Shown: one piece after another, positions 1 to 8,489 of the stretch
Numbering within the stretch: position 1 is the stretch's first letter
Layout of the letters: every line of letters starts with the position of its first letter
Source of the DNA: Rhodopseudomonas palustris
GTDB taxonomy: Bacteria; Pseudomonadota; Alphaproteobacteria; Rhizobiales; Xanthobacteraceae
DNA: 64,000 bases
Reading direction: 5' to 3'
Assembly: GCF_003226555.1 (NCBI RefSeq)
Contig: NZ_QKQS01000013.1
Span: forward strand, 631,916-695,915
Notes under the pieces: generated by a model
Seen by the model: only the letters and a program-made list of their open reading frames with translations
Databases searched by the model: none
Told to the model about the DNA's origin: nothing
Position numbers and translations under genes: made by a program

Positions 1-1
1 C

Positions 2-103
2 GGCGGCCGCAAGATGACGATCGCGACGCTGACCAAGTTCGGCCGCGACGTCGCGCACGGCCGGCCGCATCCCTTGGTGGCGCGGCCGTCGCCGAAGGAT
101 TGA
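2..103 (+). CDS. Partial CDS, C-terminus of a phage protein
   Basis: An open frame enters from the left edge and stops with TGA at 101-103, four bases before the ATG of the next gene. It encodes 33 residues ending HPLVARPSPKD. The tight spacing to the DUF3486 gene and the same strand suggest it belongs to the prophage late or pre-head operon. In Mu this position holds small genes upstream of gp27. The fragment is too short to assign to a family; that it is coding at all is an inference from context. Confidence 0.4.
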   Translation, partial: GGRKMTIATLTKFGRDVAHGRPHPLVARPSPKD

Positions 104-107
104 GCCG

Positions 108-683
108 ATGAGCAAGCGTCCGTCCTCGATCGACCGGATGCCGCCGGAAGTCCGCGACTGGATCGGCCGGCTGCGCGACCAGGGCCGCACGCTCGACGAG
201 ATCATCGCCAAGCTGCGCGAGCTGGACGTCGATGCGCTGCCGTCGCGATCGGCGCTGCACCGCCATCTGAAAAAGGCCGACGAGGTCGCCGAGCGCATCC
301 GCAAATCGCGCGCCGTCGCCGACGTCATCGTGCGCCGGCTCGGCGAGAGCGATCCCGACAAGACTACGCGGATGAACATCGAACTGATGCACAACGTGCT
401 GTTCGAAATCGCGTCGCGCACCTCCGACGAGGACGGCGAGCCGGTCACCTTCGCGCCGATGGAAGCGATGCTGCTGGCGAAGGCGCTCGATCACCTCGGC
501 AAGGCCAGCAAAGACGACGTCGCCCGCACCGTGACCATAGAGAAGCGCGCGGCCGAGAAGGCCAAGGCCGAGGCCGCTAAGGCGGTCGATGCCGTGGCCG
601 GCGAAGGCGGCCTTTCAGCCGAGACGATCGAGACGATCAAGGCGCGAATCCTCGGCGTCGCCAAGCCGGAGCCGAAGGCGTGA
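108..683 (+). CDS. DUF3486 (Mu gp27-like) protein, probable small terminase subunit
   Basis: 191 residues. The opening SSIDRMPPEVRDWIGRL followed by a helix-turn-helix-like stretch (RTLDEIIAKLRE, then SRSALHRHLKK at about residues 27-56) is the hallmark of DUF3486/Mu gp27. The C-terminal half is helical and rich in Ala, Lys and Glu. Mu gp27 precedes the large terminase gp28, and here the gene overlaps the terminase by four bases (ATG at 680). The family is thought to recognise the packaging site as the small terminase subunit. Family and order are strongly supported; the DNA-recognition role is by homology. Confidence 0.85.
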   Translation: MSKRPSSIDRMPPEVRDWIGRLRDQGRTLDEIIAKLRELDVDALPSRSALHRHLKKADEVAERIRKSRAVADVIVRRLGESDPDKTTRMNIELMHNVLFEIASRTSDEDGEPVTFAPMEAMLLAKALDHLGKASKDDVARTVTIEKRAAEKAKAEAAKAVDAVAGEGGLSAETIETIKARILGVAKPEPKA

Positions 684-2284
684 GCGACCTTCTCGTCACG
701 GCGGAAGATTGGGCGCGGCATCGCCGCGAGCAGCTCGCGCAGTTGCCGCCGCAGCTGGCGAGCAACTCGCTGCCGGACGTGCTGTTGCCGTATCAGCGCG
801 AGCTGCTCGACGCGACGGCGATGTGGCAGCTCGTCGTCGTCGACAAATCACGCCGGATCGGCGCCACCTGGGGCATCGGCGCCGACGCGGTGCTGACGGC
901 AGGTGCGCGCAAATCCGCCGGCGGGATGGACGTTTTGTATATCGGCTACAACCTCGACATGGCGCGGGAGTTCATCGACACCTGCGCGATGTGGGCGCGC
1001 GCATTCTCGCCCGCCTGCAGCGAGGTCAACGAGTTCCTGTTCAAGGAGAAGGACGAAAAAGGCGCTGATCGCTCCATCCAGGCATTCCGGATCAGCTTCG
1101 CGTCCGGCTTCGAGATCGTGGCCCTGTCGTCGCGCCCGCGCTCGCTGCGCGGCCGCCAGGGGTATGTGATCCTCGACGAGTTCGCGTTCCACGACGATGC
1201 AGAGGAACTGCTGAAGGCGGCCATGGCGTTCCTGATCTGGGGCGGCAAGGTGCTGGTGATCTCGACCCACGACGGTGTCGACAATCCATTCAATGCGCTG
1301 ATCAACGAGATCCGCGAGGGTCGCAGGCCGGGCTGCGTCGTCCGCTGCACCTTCGACGATGCGTTGCAACAGGGTTTGTATCAGCGCATCTGCCTCGTCA
1401 CCGGCAAGACCTGGTCGCTCGAGGCCGAGGCGAAATTCCGCGCGGACATCCGCGCCTTCTACGGCTCGGGTGCGGCCGAAGAGCTGGACTGCGTCCCGTC
1501 GCAGGGATCGGGTGTCTATCTCACCAGCGCGCTGATCGAGGCCTGCATGACGGCGGAGGCGCCGATCCTGCGGCTCGCCTGTCCGCTCGGCTTCGAACTG
1601 AAGCCGGACGCCGAGCGCGCCTCCTATGTGGACGACTGGCTGCAGGAGCATGTCGAGCCGGTGTTGAAGCAGCTCGATGGCCGGCTGCGCCACGTCTACG
1701 GCTACGACTTCGCGCGGTCGGGCGACTTGTCGGTGATGCTGCCACTGGCCGAAGGCCGCGACCTGGTGCGGCGGACGCCGTTCGCGGTCGAGCTGCGCAA
1801 CGTGCCGTTCCGTGAGCAGGAGCGGATCATGTTCTACGTCGCCGACCGGCTCCCGCGCTTCGGGGGAGCCAAGCACGATGCACGCGGCAACGGTCAGGCG
1901 CTGGCGGAGTATGCCGTGCAGAAATACGGGCCGCTGGCGGTCGAGGCCGTGATGCCGAGCCAGCCCTGGTACATTGCCAATGTGCCGCCGCTCAAACGGC
2001 GCTTCGAGGATCGCACCGTCGCGATCCCGCGGGACAGCGACGTGAAGGACGACATGCGCCAGATCAAGATGGTGCGCGGCGTGCCCAAGGTGCCGGACGA
2101 TGCGCACACCACCGGCGCCGATGGCGGCCAGCGTCACGGCGACTTCGCCATCGCGCTGGTGCTGGCCAACGCCGCGATGGACGCCGGTGTGTTCGAATAC
2201 GCCTATCAGGCGGCCACCGCCGAGGCCGCCGCCGGCGGCGGCAATCAGTTGTTCGAGACTCATGGAGGGCGTGCGCTGTGGTGA
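680..2284 (+). CDS. Phage terminase large subunit (Mu gp28-like)
   Basis: 534 residues, normal for the family. The N-terminal ATPase has a variant P-loop KSRRIGATW (56-64), Walker B YVILDEFAF (162-170, acidic pair D166/E167) and the coupling motif STHDG (195-199). The C-terminal RNase H-like nuclease shows acidic ligands in YGYDFARSGD (D343, D349), D400, and HGDFAIAL (D488). The enzyme pumps DNA into the prohead and cuts it. Mu-type phages package headful from the integrated copy, cutting in flanking host DNA. The start overlaps the end of the DUF3486 gene. Confidence 0.95.
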   Translation: MSDLLVTAEDWARHRREQLAQLPPQLASNSLPDVLLPYQRELLDATAMWQLVVVDKSRRIGATWGIGADAVLTAGARKSAGGMDVLYIGYNLDMAREFIDTCAMWARAFSPACSEVNEFLFKEKDEKGADRSIQAFRISFASGFEIVALSSRPRSLRGRQGYVILDEFAFHDDAEELLKAAMAFLIWGGKVLVISTHDGVDNPFNALINEIREGRRPGCVVRCTFDDALQQGLYQRICLVTGKTWSLEAEAKFRADIRAFYGSGAAEELDCVPSQGSGVYLTSALIEACMTAEAPILRLACPLGFELKPDAERASYVDDWLQEHVEPVLKQLDGRLRHVYGYDFARSGDLSVMLPLAEGRDLVRRTPFAVELRNVPFREQERIMFYVADRLPRFGGAKHDARGNGQALAEYAVQKYGPLAVEAVMPSQPWYIANVPPLKRRFEDRTVAIPRDSDVKDDMRQIKMVRGVPKVPDDAHTTGADGGQRHGDFAIALVLANAAMDAGVFEYAYQAATAEAAAGGGNQLFETHGGRALW

Positions 2285-2306
2285 GCCGGAACACACGAGG
2301 TGATGC

Positions 2307-3743
2307 ATGACCGCTGTCATCCTGCGCGCGCCTGCCGGCGTGATGCCCGGCCCGATCACCGGGCCGGTGTCGGGGCTGTCCTACACGCTGGGGGACGATC
2401 GTCTCCTCGACGTGGCGCACGTCGCGGACGCCGTCGCGCTGTTCGGCGCCGGCTGGATCGCGCCTTACGGCCGCACGCCGGAAGTGCTGGCGCAGATGAC
2501 GCCCGGGCGAGTCGACGTCCTCGCGCTCCCGCAGGTGCGCAGCATGTCGGGCGTCCTCAATGTCGGCGCGATCGGGCACAGCTTCGTCGCCAACGCGGTC
2601 CACGCCAATGGCTGGGCGAACAACGGCTATCTGTCGTGGATCAGGCGCTATTGCGGTGGCAGGATCAATCTGCCCGCATCGAACGTCTTCGCCGGCGGCG
2701 GCCTGAAACAGCACGATATCATCGCCACGCATTTGCCGGCGGCGCTGGCGGCGGGTCTCGACGTCTGCATCGTCGACACGCTGCGGAATTCCATCGGCCA
2801 CGATACGACCGCCAACCTGATCGCAGGGCTCGCGGAAATCCTGGACGGCCTGACGGCGAGAGGCACGTTCTGCATCGTCCATCCGGTCGCCGCCGCATCG
2901 GGCGGCTACATCCTCAGCGGCGACAATCTCCTCCAGGCCTGCGCGCTGGAGCGCTTCGCGGCCTCGTATTGCCGATCGAACCCCAAGGCGAGTTTCGCCA
3001 ACATCAACCTGCTGATCGCCGATTTCGCCAGCGGCCTCGCGCTCGGCGGGATGTTGTCGGACGATCTGCATCCGTCGGTGATCGGGGCAAGGCTGATCGG
3101 CTATGCCGATGCGCAGATCATCAACCAGTTCGCAGCCCCGATCGACGATCGCCATACGCTGCCCGGAGACCTCTACGACGCCGGCAAGAATCCGCACGGC
3201 AACCTGCTCGTCAATGGCTTGCTGGCCGGCACCGGCGGCGTCGAACAGGGCGGCCCCACCGGCGAGACGCCGACCAACTGGCTGGTGCAGGGAGGCTCCT
3301 CGACCACGCTCGCGATGTCCAAGGTCGCGGTGGCCGGCCGCACCAATCTATCCAGCACGCGCATGACGCTCGGGGGCACCGGCGATAACGTCCAGCAGAT
3401 GCTGTATCAGCAGATCGACGACGGCAAGTACGACGCCGGTGACGTGCTGCGCGCCGAGGTCGAGGCCGAATGGACGATCACGGCCGGCTCGCTCGCCGAG
3501 ATCAGCCTGACGATGCTGGCGATGGACAGCAGCTTCGGGGTGATCCGGACATGGGTCGACGGCGTCAACACCGGCGCCGGCTATTTGCCGGCCGGCGCGT
3601 CCGGCCCGCTCTGCTTTCGCACCGAGGATTTCGCCGTGCCCGCCGGGACGGCCTATCTGATCTATCGCCTCCATGCCGTCGCGGCGGCCGGCGCGCTCGC
3701 CGCGACGGTCGACTGGTCGCGGGCGAGCCTGCGGAAGGTCTGA
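2307..3743 (+). CDS. SGNH/GDSL-hydrolase-like phage protein with C-terminal beta-rich domain
   Basis: 478 residues, placed between terminase and portal where Mu has no gene. Visible SGNH-like blocks: a block I variant GAIGHSFV with Ser92 as candidate nucleophile, Asn161 in DTLRNSI (block III-like), and DDLHPS with Asp252/His255 (block V DxxH). About residues 275-478 look like a beta-sandwich or carbohydrate-binding module: alternating hydrophobics, many Gly/Thr/Ser and no catalytic motifs. Such enzymes remove O-acyl groups from polysaccharides. If virion-borne it could deacylate capsule or LPS during adsorption. No signal peptide is seen. The call rests on motif spacing only; it could be an inactive structural protein. 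Confidence 0.6.
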   Translation: MTAVILRAPAGVMPGPITGPVSGLSYTLGDDRLLDVAHVADAVALFGAGWIAPYGRTPEVLAQMTPGRVDVLALPQVRSMSGVLNVGAIGHSFVANAVHANGWANNGYLSWIRRYCGGRINLPASNVFAGGGLKQHDIIATHLPAALAAGLDVCIVDTLRNSIGHDTTANLIAGLAEILDGLTARGTFCIVHPVAAASGGYILSGDNLLQACALERFAASYCRSNPKASFANINLLIADFASGLALGGMLSDDLHPSVIGARLIGYADAQIINQFAAPIDDRHTLPGDLYDAGKNPHGNLLVNGLLAGTGGVEQGGPTGETPTNWLVQGGSSTTLAMSKVAVAGRTNLSSTRMTLGGTGDNVQQMLYQQIDDGKYDAGDVLRAEVEAEWTITAGSLAEISLTMLAMDSSFGVIRTWVDGVNTGAGYLPAGASGPLCFRTEDFAVPAGTAYLIYRLHAVAAAGALAATVDWSRASLRKV

Positions 3744-3780
3744 CGCGCACATGACGATCAACAGGCGGAGGCGCTGACAG

Positions 3781-5379
3781 ATGGCACGCATTCTCGGACC
3801 CGATGGCAATCCCGTCGACACCACGCTGCTGTCGACCGAGGTCGCGACGCCGACGCTGATCGGCGTGCGCGCGGTGCACCACGAAAACGTCGCGTCTGGC
3901 CTGACGCCGGAGCGCCTGGTCTATGCGCTGCGGCAGGCGGCGCAGGGCGACGCGCGCGACTATCTCACGCTGGCCGAGGAGATGGAGGAACGCTATCTGC
4001 ACTACGCGTCGCAGGTGCAGACCCGCCGTCTCGCGATCGAGGGCGTCAAGCCGTCGGTGGCGGTGCCGAAAGGCGTGTCGGCGAAGATCGCCGACTTCGT
4101 CCACGAGCTGATCGACGATTCCGGCTTCCGCGACACGCTCGGCGAGCTGACCGACGGCATCGCCAAGGGCTATGCGGTATCCGAGCCGGTCTGGGAATAC
4201 GAGCGCGGCCGGCTGCGGCCGGTCGACTACAAATGGCGCGACCAGCGGTTTTTTCAGTTCGACCGCGTGACGCAGACCGAACTGCGGCTCGCGGTCGACG
4301 GCAGTCTCGACGGCGAGGAAATCACCAAGCCGACCTTCATCGTGCACAAGCCGCGAAGCAAGGCCGGCATCCCGATCCGTCGCGGCTTCGCCCGCGCGGC
4401 CGCATGGGCGTTCCTGCTGCAATCCTTCGCGCTGAAGGACTGGAGCGCGTTCGCCGAGATCTACGGAATCCCGCTGCGGCTCGGCAAGTATCATGCGGGC
4501 GCCAGCGAGGCCGACAAGAAGGCGCTGCTGCAGGCGGTGCGCTCGATCGCCTCCGACGCCGCGGCGATCATCCCGCAGGGGATGGAGCTGGAATTCGTCG
4601 AAACCAAAGGCCAGCGCGGCGAAGCCGTGTTCGGCGGGCTGCTCGACTATCTCGACAAGCAGATTTCGAAGCTGGTGGTCGGACAGACCATGACGTCCGA
4701 CGACGGCGCGTCGATGGCGCAGGCCAAGGTGCACAACGAGGTCCGGCTCGACATCCAGCGCGCCGATGGCGTGCAGCTCGCCAACACCGTCAACCGCGAT
4801 CTTGTCCGTTGGGCGGTGGCGATGAATTTCGGGCCGCAGGATGATTATCCGCGGGTCGAACTGCCGGTCGCCGAACCGGAGGACACCAAGGCGCTGGCCG
4901 AAGGCGTCGCCAAGCTGGTGCCGCTCGGCCTGCGCGTGTCGCAGGCGGAGATCCGCAGCAAGTTCGGTCTCAGCGAGCCCGGCGAAAAGGACGAGGTGCT
5001 GGCGCCGCCGGCGCAAGCGGTTGCAGCCGAGCCCGGCGTCGTCGCCGCCAACGACGATCCCAAGAAGGCCGCGCGGCTGTCGGCCGCCGATTGTCCGTGC
5101 CCGGCCTGCGGCGGCGTCCGCAACGCCTCGCTGGCCGCGACCGCGGTCGATGGTCGCGACGAACTCGACGAGCTGGTCGACGACGCCATGAACGGCTGGG
5201 AGGAGCTGGTCGATCCGATGCTGAAGCCACTGCGCGACGCGATGGCGCGCGCGTCCAGCTTCGAGGAGCTGGAGGCGATGCTGCCGTCGCTTGCCGCGCA
5301 GATGGACGGCGACAAGCTCGCCGAGGCGCTGGCGCGGCTCACCGCCAAGGCCCGCGGCCTCGGCGACGTTCAGGACTGA
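3781..5379 (+). CDS. Portal protein (Mu gp29-like, DUF935)
   Basis: 532 residues. The N-terminus (GLTPERLVYALRQAAQGD, then YLTLAEEMEERYLHYASQ) and the central RGFARAAAWAFLLQSFALKDW with YGIPLRLGKY are typical DUF935 signatures. The protein forms the dodecameric channel at the capsid vertex for DNA entry and tail docking. The C-terminal quarter is more acidic and carries CPCPACGG (about 439-446), a possible metal-binding knuckle. A purine-rich RBS lies before ATG 3781. The next gene (gpF) starts two bases after its stop. Confidence 0.93.
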   Translation: MARILGPDGNPVDTTLLSTEVATPTLIGVRAVHHENVASGLTPERLVYALRQAAQGDARDYLTLAEEMEERYLHYASQVQTRRLAIEGVKPSVAVPKGVSAKIADFVHELIDDSGFRDTLGELTDGIAKGYAVSEPVWEYERGRLRPVDYKWRDQRFFQFDRVTQTELRLAVDGSLDGEEITKPTFIVHKPRSKAGIPIRRGFARAAAWAFLLQSFALKDWSAFAEIYGIPLRLGKYHAGASEADKKALLQAVRSIASDAAAIIPQGMELEFVETKGQRGEAVFGGLLDYLDKQISKLVVGQTMTSDDGASMAQAKVHNEVRLDIQRADGVQLANTVNRDLVRWAVAMNFGPQDDYPRVELPVAEPEDTKALAEGVAKLVPLGLRVSQAEIRSKFGLSEPGEKDEVLAPPAQAVAAEPGVVAANDDPKKAARLSAADCPCPACGGVRNASLAATAVDGRDELDELVDDAMNGWEELVDPMLKPLRDAMARASSFEELEAMLPSLAAQMDGDKLAEALARLTAKARGLGDVQD

Positions 5380-5381
5380 CG

Positions 5382-6623
5382 ATGCAGCTCACGCGCGGCC
5401 AGGCCGTCGAATTGCTGGCGCGCCTGGCCGCGGTGAAGCGCGGCTTCCAGACGCCGCCCGAAGTGGTCGATTACTTCCGCGACAAGAACCTGAAGCCGGC
5501 GTTCTCCTGGCTGGACGTTTGGGGTCAGGAGCACGCCCACGCCTTCACGGTGGCGGGCGTCACCGAGACCCGCGTGCTCAACGACTTCAAATCGGCGATC
5601 GACAAGGCGATCAGTAGCGGCACGGGTTTCGAGGCCTTTAAAGCCGACATGCAGGCGCGTTTAACGCCGCACGGATGGTGGGGCCCGAAGACGGTGTCGG
5701 ACCCGACCGGCAAGTGGGCCGACAAGACGGTCGACTTCACCCGGCCGGGCCGGCTGCAGACCACGTTCTGGAGCAACGTGCGCAGCGCGCGCGCCGCCGG
5801 CCAGTGGAATCGCATCCAGCGCACCAAGGCGTCGCGGCCTTATCTGCTCTATGTGCGGTCGACCGCCGAACGGAAACGGCCCGAGCATCTCGCGGTGGCC
5901 GGCACCATCAAGCCGGTCGACGATGCTTTTTGGAGCACGTGGTTTCCGCCGAACGGCTGGGGCTGCCAGTGCAAGGTGCAGCAGCTCGATCAGGAGGACC
6001 GCGACCGCTACCTCGCGCAGGACGGTTATTCGGAAGAGGCGCCGGACCTCGGCACGAGAACCTACGTCAATCGCCGCACCGGCGAGGTGACGACGATTCC
6101 GCGCGGCATCGATCCCGGCTGGCAGACCAATCCGGGGCTTGCCCGCGCGCGGACGCTGGTCACGCAGTTCGCCGACACGCTGGCCACGGCCGGCGCAGAT
6201 CGCGCCGCCCCGACGATCGCCAAGCTGTGGCGCGGCAACTGGCCGAAGGCGATGGCGAAGATGGACGAGCGCGTGCATCTGCCGGTCGCCGCGTCGGCGC
6301 GCGCGGTCGACGAGCTGGGTGCCAAGGTCGATATCGTCACGGTGGCGAACGACGTCGTGACCAAGAAGGTCGGCAAGCACGCCGCCGTCGATATCGGCAG
6401 CTTCGCGCAGGTCCAGCAGATCATCGATGCCGGCGATTGGATCGAAGACCGCGACCCGGCGGTGCGCAACATTCTCGCGGTGATCGGCGGCGTCCATTGG
6501 GTGTTGGCGATCCGGCGATCGACCAACGGCTACATTCAGGTTCGGACGCTGTTCAGGACCGATGCCCGCCGCCACGCGGAAATCCGGCGGCGCGGGGTGC
6601 GGTACAAGGCTGAAAGGGAGTGA
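5382..6623 (+). CDS. Minor head protein gpF (Mu gp30-like) with C-terminal PBECR-type nuclease domain
   Basis: 413 residues. The SPP1 gp7/Mu F core includes TTFWSNVRSARAAGQ and the conserved end WFPPNGWGCQCKV, with paired cysteines. Beyond it, about residues 300-413, lies a segment resembling the phage Barnase-EndoU-ColicinE5/D-RelE-like (PBECR) fold: IDAGDWIEDRD, VIGGVHWVLAIRRS, then a basic tail with HAEIRRRG. PBECR domains are commonly fused to head proteins and may be ejected with the DNA as RNases or toxins. The ATG at 5382 is used because the upstream extension is out of frame with the portal coding region. Nuclease activity is inferred. Confidence 0.85.
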   Translation: MQLTRGQAVELLARLAAVKRGFQTPPEVVDYFRDKNLKPAFSWLDVWGQEHAHAFTVAGVTETRVLNDFKSAIDKAISSGTGFEAFKADMQARLTPHGWWGPKTVSDPTGKWADKTVDFTRPGRLQTTFWSNVRSARAAGQWNRIQRTKASRPYLLYVRSTAERKRPEHLAVAGTIKPVDDAFWSTWFPPNGWGCQCKVQQLDQEDRDRYLAQDGYSEEAPDLGTRTYVNRRTGEVTTIPRGIDPGWQTNPGLARARTLVTQFADTLATAGADRAAPTIAKLWRGNWPKAMAKMDERVHLPVAASARAVDELGAKVDIVTVANDVVTKKVGKHAAVDIGSFAQVQQIIDAGDWIEDRDPAVRNILAVIGGVHWVLAIRRSTNGYIQVRTLFRTDARRHAEIRRRGVRYKAERE

Positions 6624-6955
6624 GTAGCAGCCGGGGGGCCGTGACATCCCCGCGTCCACCTGGGACGGTAACACGTGGCTCGGCTGCGAAGCGGAATATA
6701 GGCCCGTGGGGCTGGTCTCGCAACCGGTTCGGACGGAGCCGTTAGGAAGCCCGCTGATGCGTTCGGCCCGTCGCCCGGACAAATCCGTCAGTCCTCGGCT
6801 GAAACGCGCGTATCGGGTTAAATGATGCTTTAACGAGGCTGTTATCGGGGATCGCTCCCCTCGGGTTGCTGCCGGAGGCCTGATCGGCCCGGCAAGGTCG
6901 CGGCTGACAGTTGTCAGCGGCCCGACACCCAGGGTGCACGGCTAGATGTGCACCC
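6624..6955 (+). ncRNA. Candidate structured RNA / regulatory region between gpF and gpI
   Basis: This 332-nt gap has no convincing ORF in an otherwise tightly packed late operon. It is full of short perfect inverted repeats: 6627-6633 with 6681-6687 (enclosing 6653-6657/6663-6667); 6708-6712 with 6748-6752 (enclosing 6725-6730/6736-6741, one G-U); 6759-6763 with 6803-6807 (enclosing 6776-6779/6784-6787); 6817-6822/6829-6834; 6847-6851/6856-6860; 6871-6875/6889-6893; 6903-6909/6912-6918; and 6932-6939/6948-6955. The series suggests a folded transcript. I do not recognise the class. It could be a phage ncRNA, a processing or attenuation region, or a cluster of protein-binding palindromes. Confidence 0.4.
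6932..6955 (+). repeat. Inverted repeat GGGTGCAC/GTGCACCC at the gpI start
   Basis: Perfect 8-bp arms (6932-6939 and 6948-6955) separated by 8 nt. The right arm ends one base before the gpI ATG at 6956, so folding in mRNA would occlude the ribosome-binding region. The same octamers recur in swapped order at 9776-9797, at the other end of the capsid gene block. Confidence 0.6.
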
Positions 6956-8077
6956 ATGACGCACCGCTCCGCAAGCCCCCAGATCGCCATGCTCGACGCC
7001 GCGCCCGACGTGGCGTTCGGCGTGGTGACGATCGACGCCGCGTCGCTCGCGGCGGAAGGTGACGGCGCCGAGCGCTGGATCCAGGTGACGCCGCGCGGCC
7101 CGGTGGTGTGTCGCGACGGTCGCCCCTTCGTGTTCGACCCCGAAGCCCTGGTGGCGCGCTTCAATGCTGACGGCATCGACGTGCCGATGGACATCGACCA
7201 TGCGATCCCCACCAAGGCCAAGCTCGGCGAGAAGGCCGATGCGGTCGGCTGGATCAAGAAACTGGAAGCCCGGCCGGCCGGCACCTTCGCGCTCGTCGAA
7301 ATGCTCGCGGCCGGCGCCGCTGCGCTGAAGGCCCGCACCCATCGCTACGTCTCGCCGACCTTTCCGTGCACCAAGGAAGGTCTGGCGTTGTGGCTGCATT
7401 CGGTCGCGCTGGTCGCGGCCCCGGCTCTTACCATGGGCGCGATCGCGTCCGCCTCTCACCCTGCCAAGGAGTACCCCATGTTGAAGGCGATCGCGAAGGC
7501 ATTGGGCCTCGCGGAAGACGCCGACGAGGCCGCGTGCCTCGCGGCGATCGTCAAACTGTCGAGCGATCCGTTGCGGCCGATCGCCAAGGCGCTCGGCCTC
7601 GCGGACGCCGCGGACGGCCAGGCCTGCCTGTCGGCGATCACCACGCTGTCGACCGCGCGCGTCGACAAGGCGGTGCACGATCAGGCGCTCGCCAATCTGT
7701 CGGCCGCCAATACGCAGGTCGCCACGCTGCAGGCGCAGCTCACCGCGCGCGATACGGCCGATCACAACGCCAAGGTCGAGGCCACGATCGAGGCGGCGCT
7801 GAAGGCCAAGAAGATCGTCCCGGCGCAGCGCGACAAGTTCGTTTCGCTGTGCGCGACCGCAGACGGCCTGCGCGACGTCGAGGCGCTGCTGTCGGCGACG
7901 CCTGCCAATCTCGCCGGCTCCGCGCTCGACGAGCGCCAGGTGCCGGAAGGCGGTGCTGCGCCCGATGCGCTGCTCGCCAAGGCGTCGGCGCTGGTCGAGG
8001 CCGCGGCCAAGTCCGGCCGCACCCTGTCGCACGCGGACGCCGTGATCCAGGCCAGCAACAATGGAGTCGCCCAGTGA
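6956..8077 (+). CDS. Mu gpI-like protease/scaffold protein
   Basis: 373 residues. The N-terminal half matches Mu-like prophage I protein: WIQVTPRGPVVCRDGRPFVF, MDIDHAIPTK (a conserved D-H pair near residues 80-90), KARTHRYVSPTF and WLHSVALVAAPAL. This is the prohead maturation protease. The C-terminal half is Ala-rich and coiled, with two similar LG-LA-D-A-D repeats (LKAIAKALGLAEDADEAACLAAI, then PIAKALGLADAADG), fitting the scaffold region released by self-cleavage. ATG 6956 is chosen over upstream alternatives because homology begins there and an inverted repeat immediately precedes it. Confidence 0.85.
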   Translation: MTHRSASPQIAMLDAAPDVAFGVVTIDAASLAAEGDGAERWIQVTPRGPVVCRDGRPFVFDPEALVARFNADGIDVPMDIDHAIPTKAKLGEKADAVGWIKKLEARPAGTFALVEMLAAGAAALKARTHRYVSPTFPCTKEGLALWLHSVALVAAPALTMGAIASASHPAKEYPMLKAIAKALGLAEDADEAACLAAIVKLSSDPLRPIAKALGLADAADGQACLSAITTLSTARVDKAVHDQALANLSAANTQVATLQAQLTARDTADHNAKVEATIEAALKAKKIVPAQRDKFVSLCATADGLRDVEALLSATPANLAGSALDERQVPEGGAAPDALLAKASALVEAAAKSGRTLSHADAVIQASNNGVAQ

Positions 8078-8460
8078 GCCGGGAACTGATCAAGAGCTTC
8101 GTCGCCGACGCCGCGATCCGCGGCTATCGCATCGCCGCCTTTCACGCAACCAAACAAGCTGTCGTCGAGGCCGCTTCGAATGTCGCCGCAGTGATCGGCA
8201 TCTCGACCTCGACCGGCGCCAAGGCCGGCGGCGTGGTCGACGTCGTGCAGCAGGGGCTCGCCGAAGTCGTCGCCGGCGGCGTGCTCGCGCGCGGCGCAGA
8301 AGTCACCTCCGACGCCGAAGGTCGCGCGGTCGCGCTGCCGGCGCCGAGCGGCACGGCCAAAACCGTTCGCACCATCGGTCAGGTGCAGGCCGCGGCTGTC
8401 GAAGGCGACGTCGTTCCCATCGTCGTCTCGGCCGGCTCCGTCTTCATCCCGGCGTCCTGA
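8074..8460 (+). CDS. Capsid decoration/cement-like protein (DUF2190-like)
   Basis: 128 residues starting at GTG 8074, overlapping the gpI stop as GTGA (translational coupling). The small, beta-rich, Gly/Val/Ala-dominated sequence (VVEAASNVAAVIGISTSTGAK, GGVLARGAEVTSDAEGRAV) resembles DUF2190 capsid-stabilising proteins, which sit between protease and major capsid genes in many Mu-like phages. It would bind the outside of the expanded shell. Assignment rests on position and sequence style rather than a diagnostic motif. Confidence 0.65.
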   Translation: MSRELIKSFVADAAIRGYRIAAFHATKQAVVEAASNVAAVIGISTSTGAKAGGVVDVVQQGLAEVVAGGVLARGAEVTSDAEGRAVALPAPSGTAKTVRTIGQVQAAAVEGDVVPIVVSAGSVFIPAS

Positions 8461-8489
8461 TCTCCAGCCAACACACAAGGTAGCAACCG

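Noticed and set aside
848..2359. 503-residue minus-strand frame over the large terminase gene
   Set aside because: Shadow of terminase codons; no domain motifs; the + strand terminase has full ATPase and nuclease signatures.
5091..5381. Upstream extension of gpF inside the portal gene
   Set aside because: The extension is Arg-rich, out of frame with the portal, and homology to gpF begins only at ATG 5382.
6624..6955. tRNA, tmRNA or a known riboswitch in the folded region after gpF
   Set aside because: No cloverleaf with a T-loop GGTTCGA, no tmRNA tag frame, and no cobalamin, SAM or similar core motifs could be recognised.
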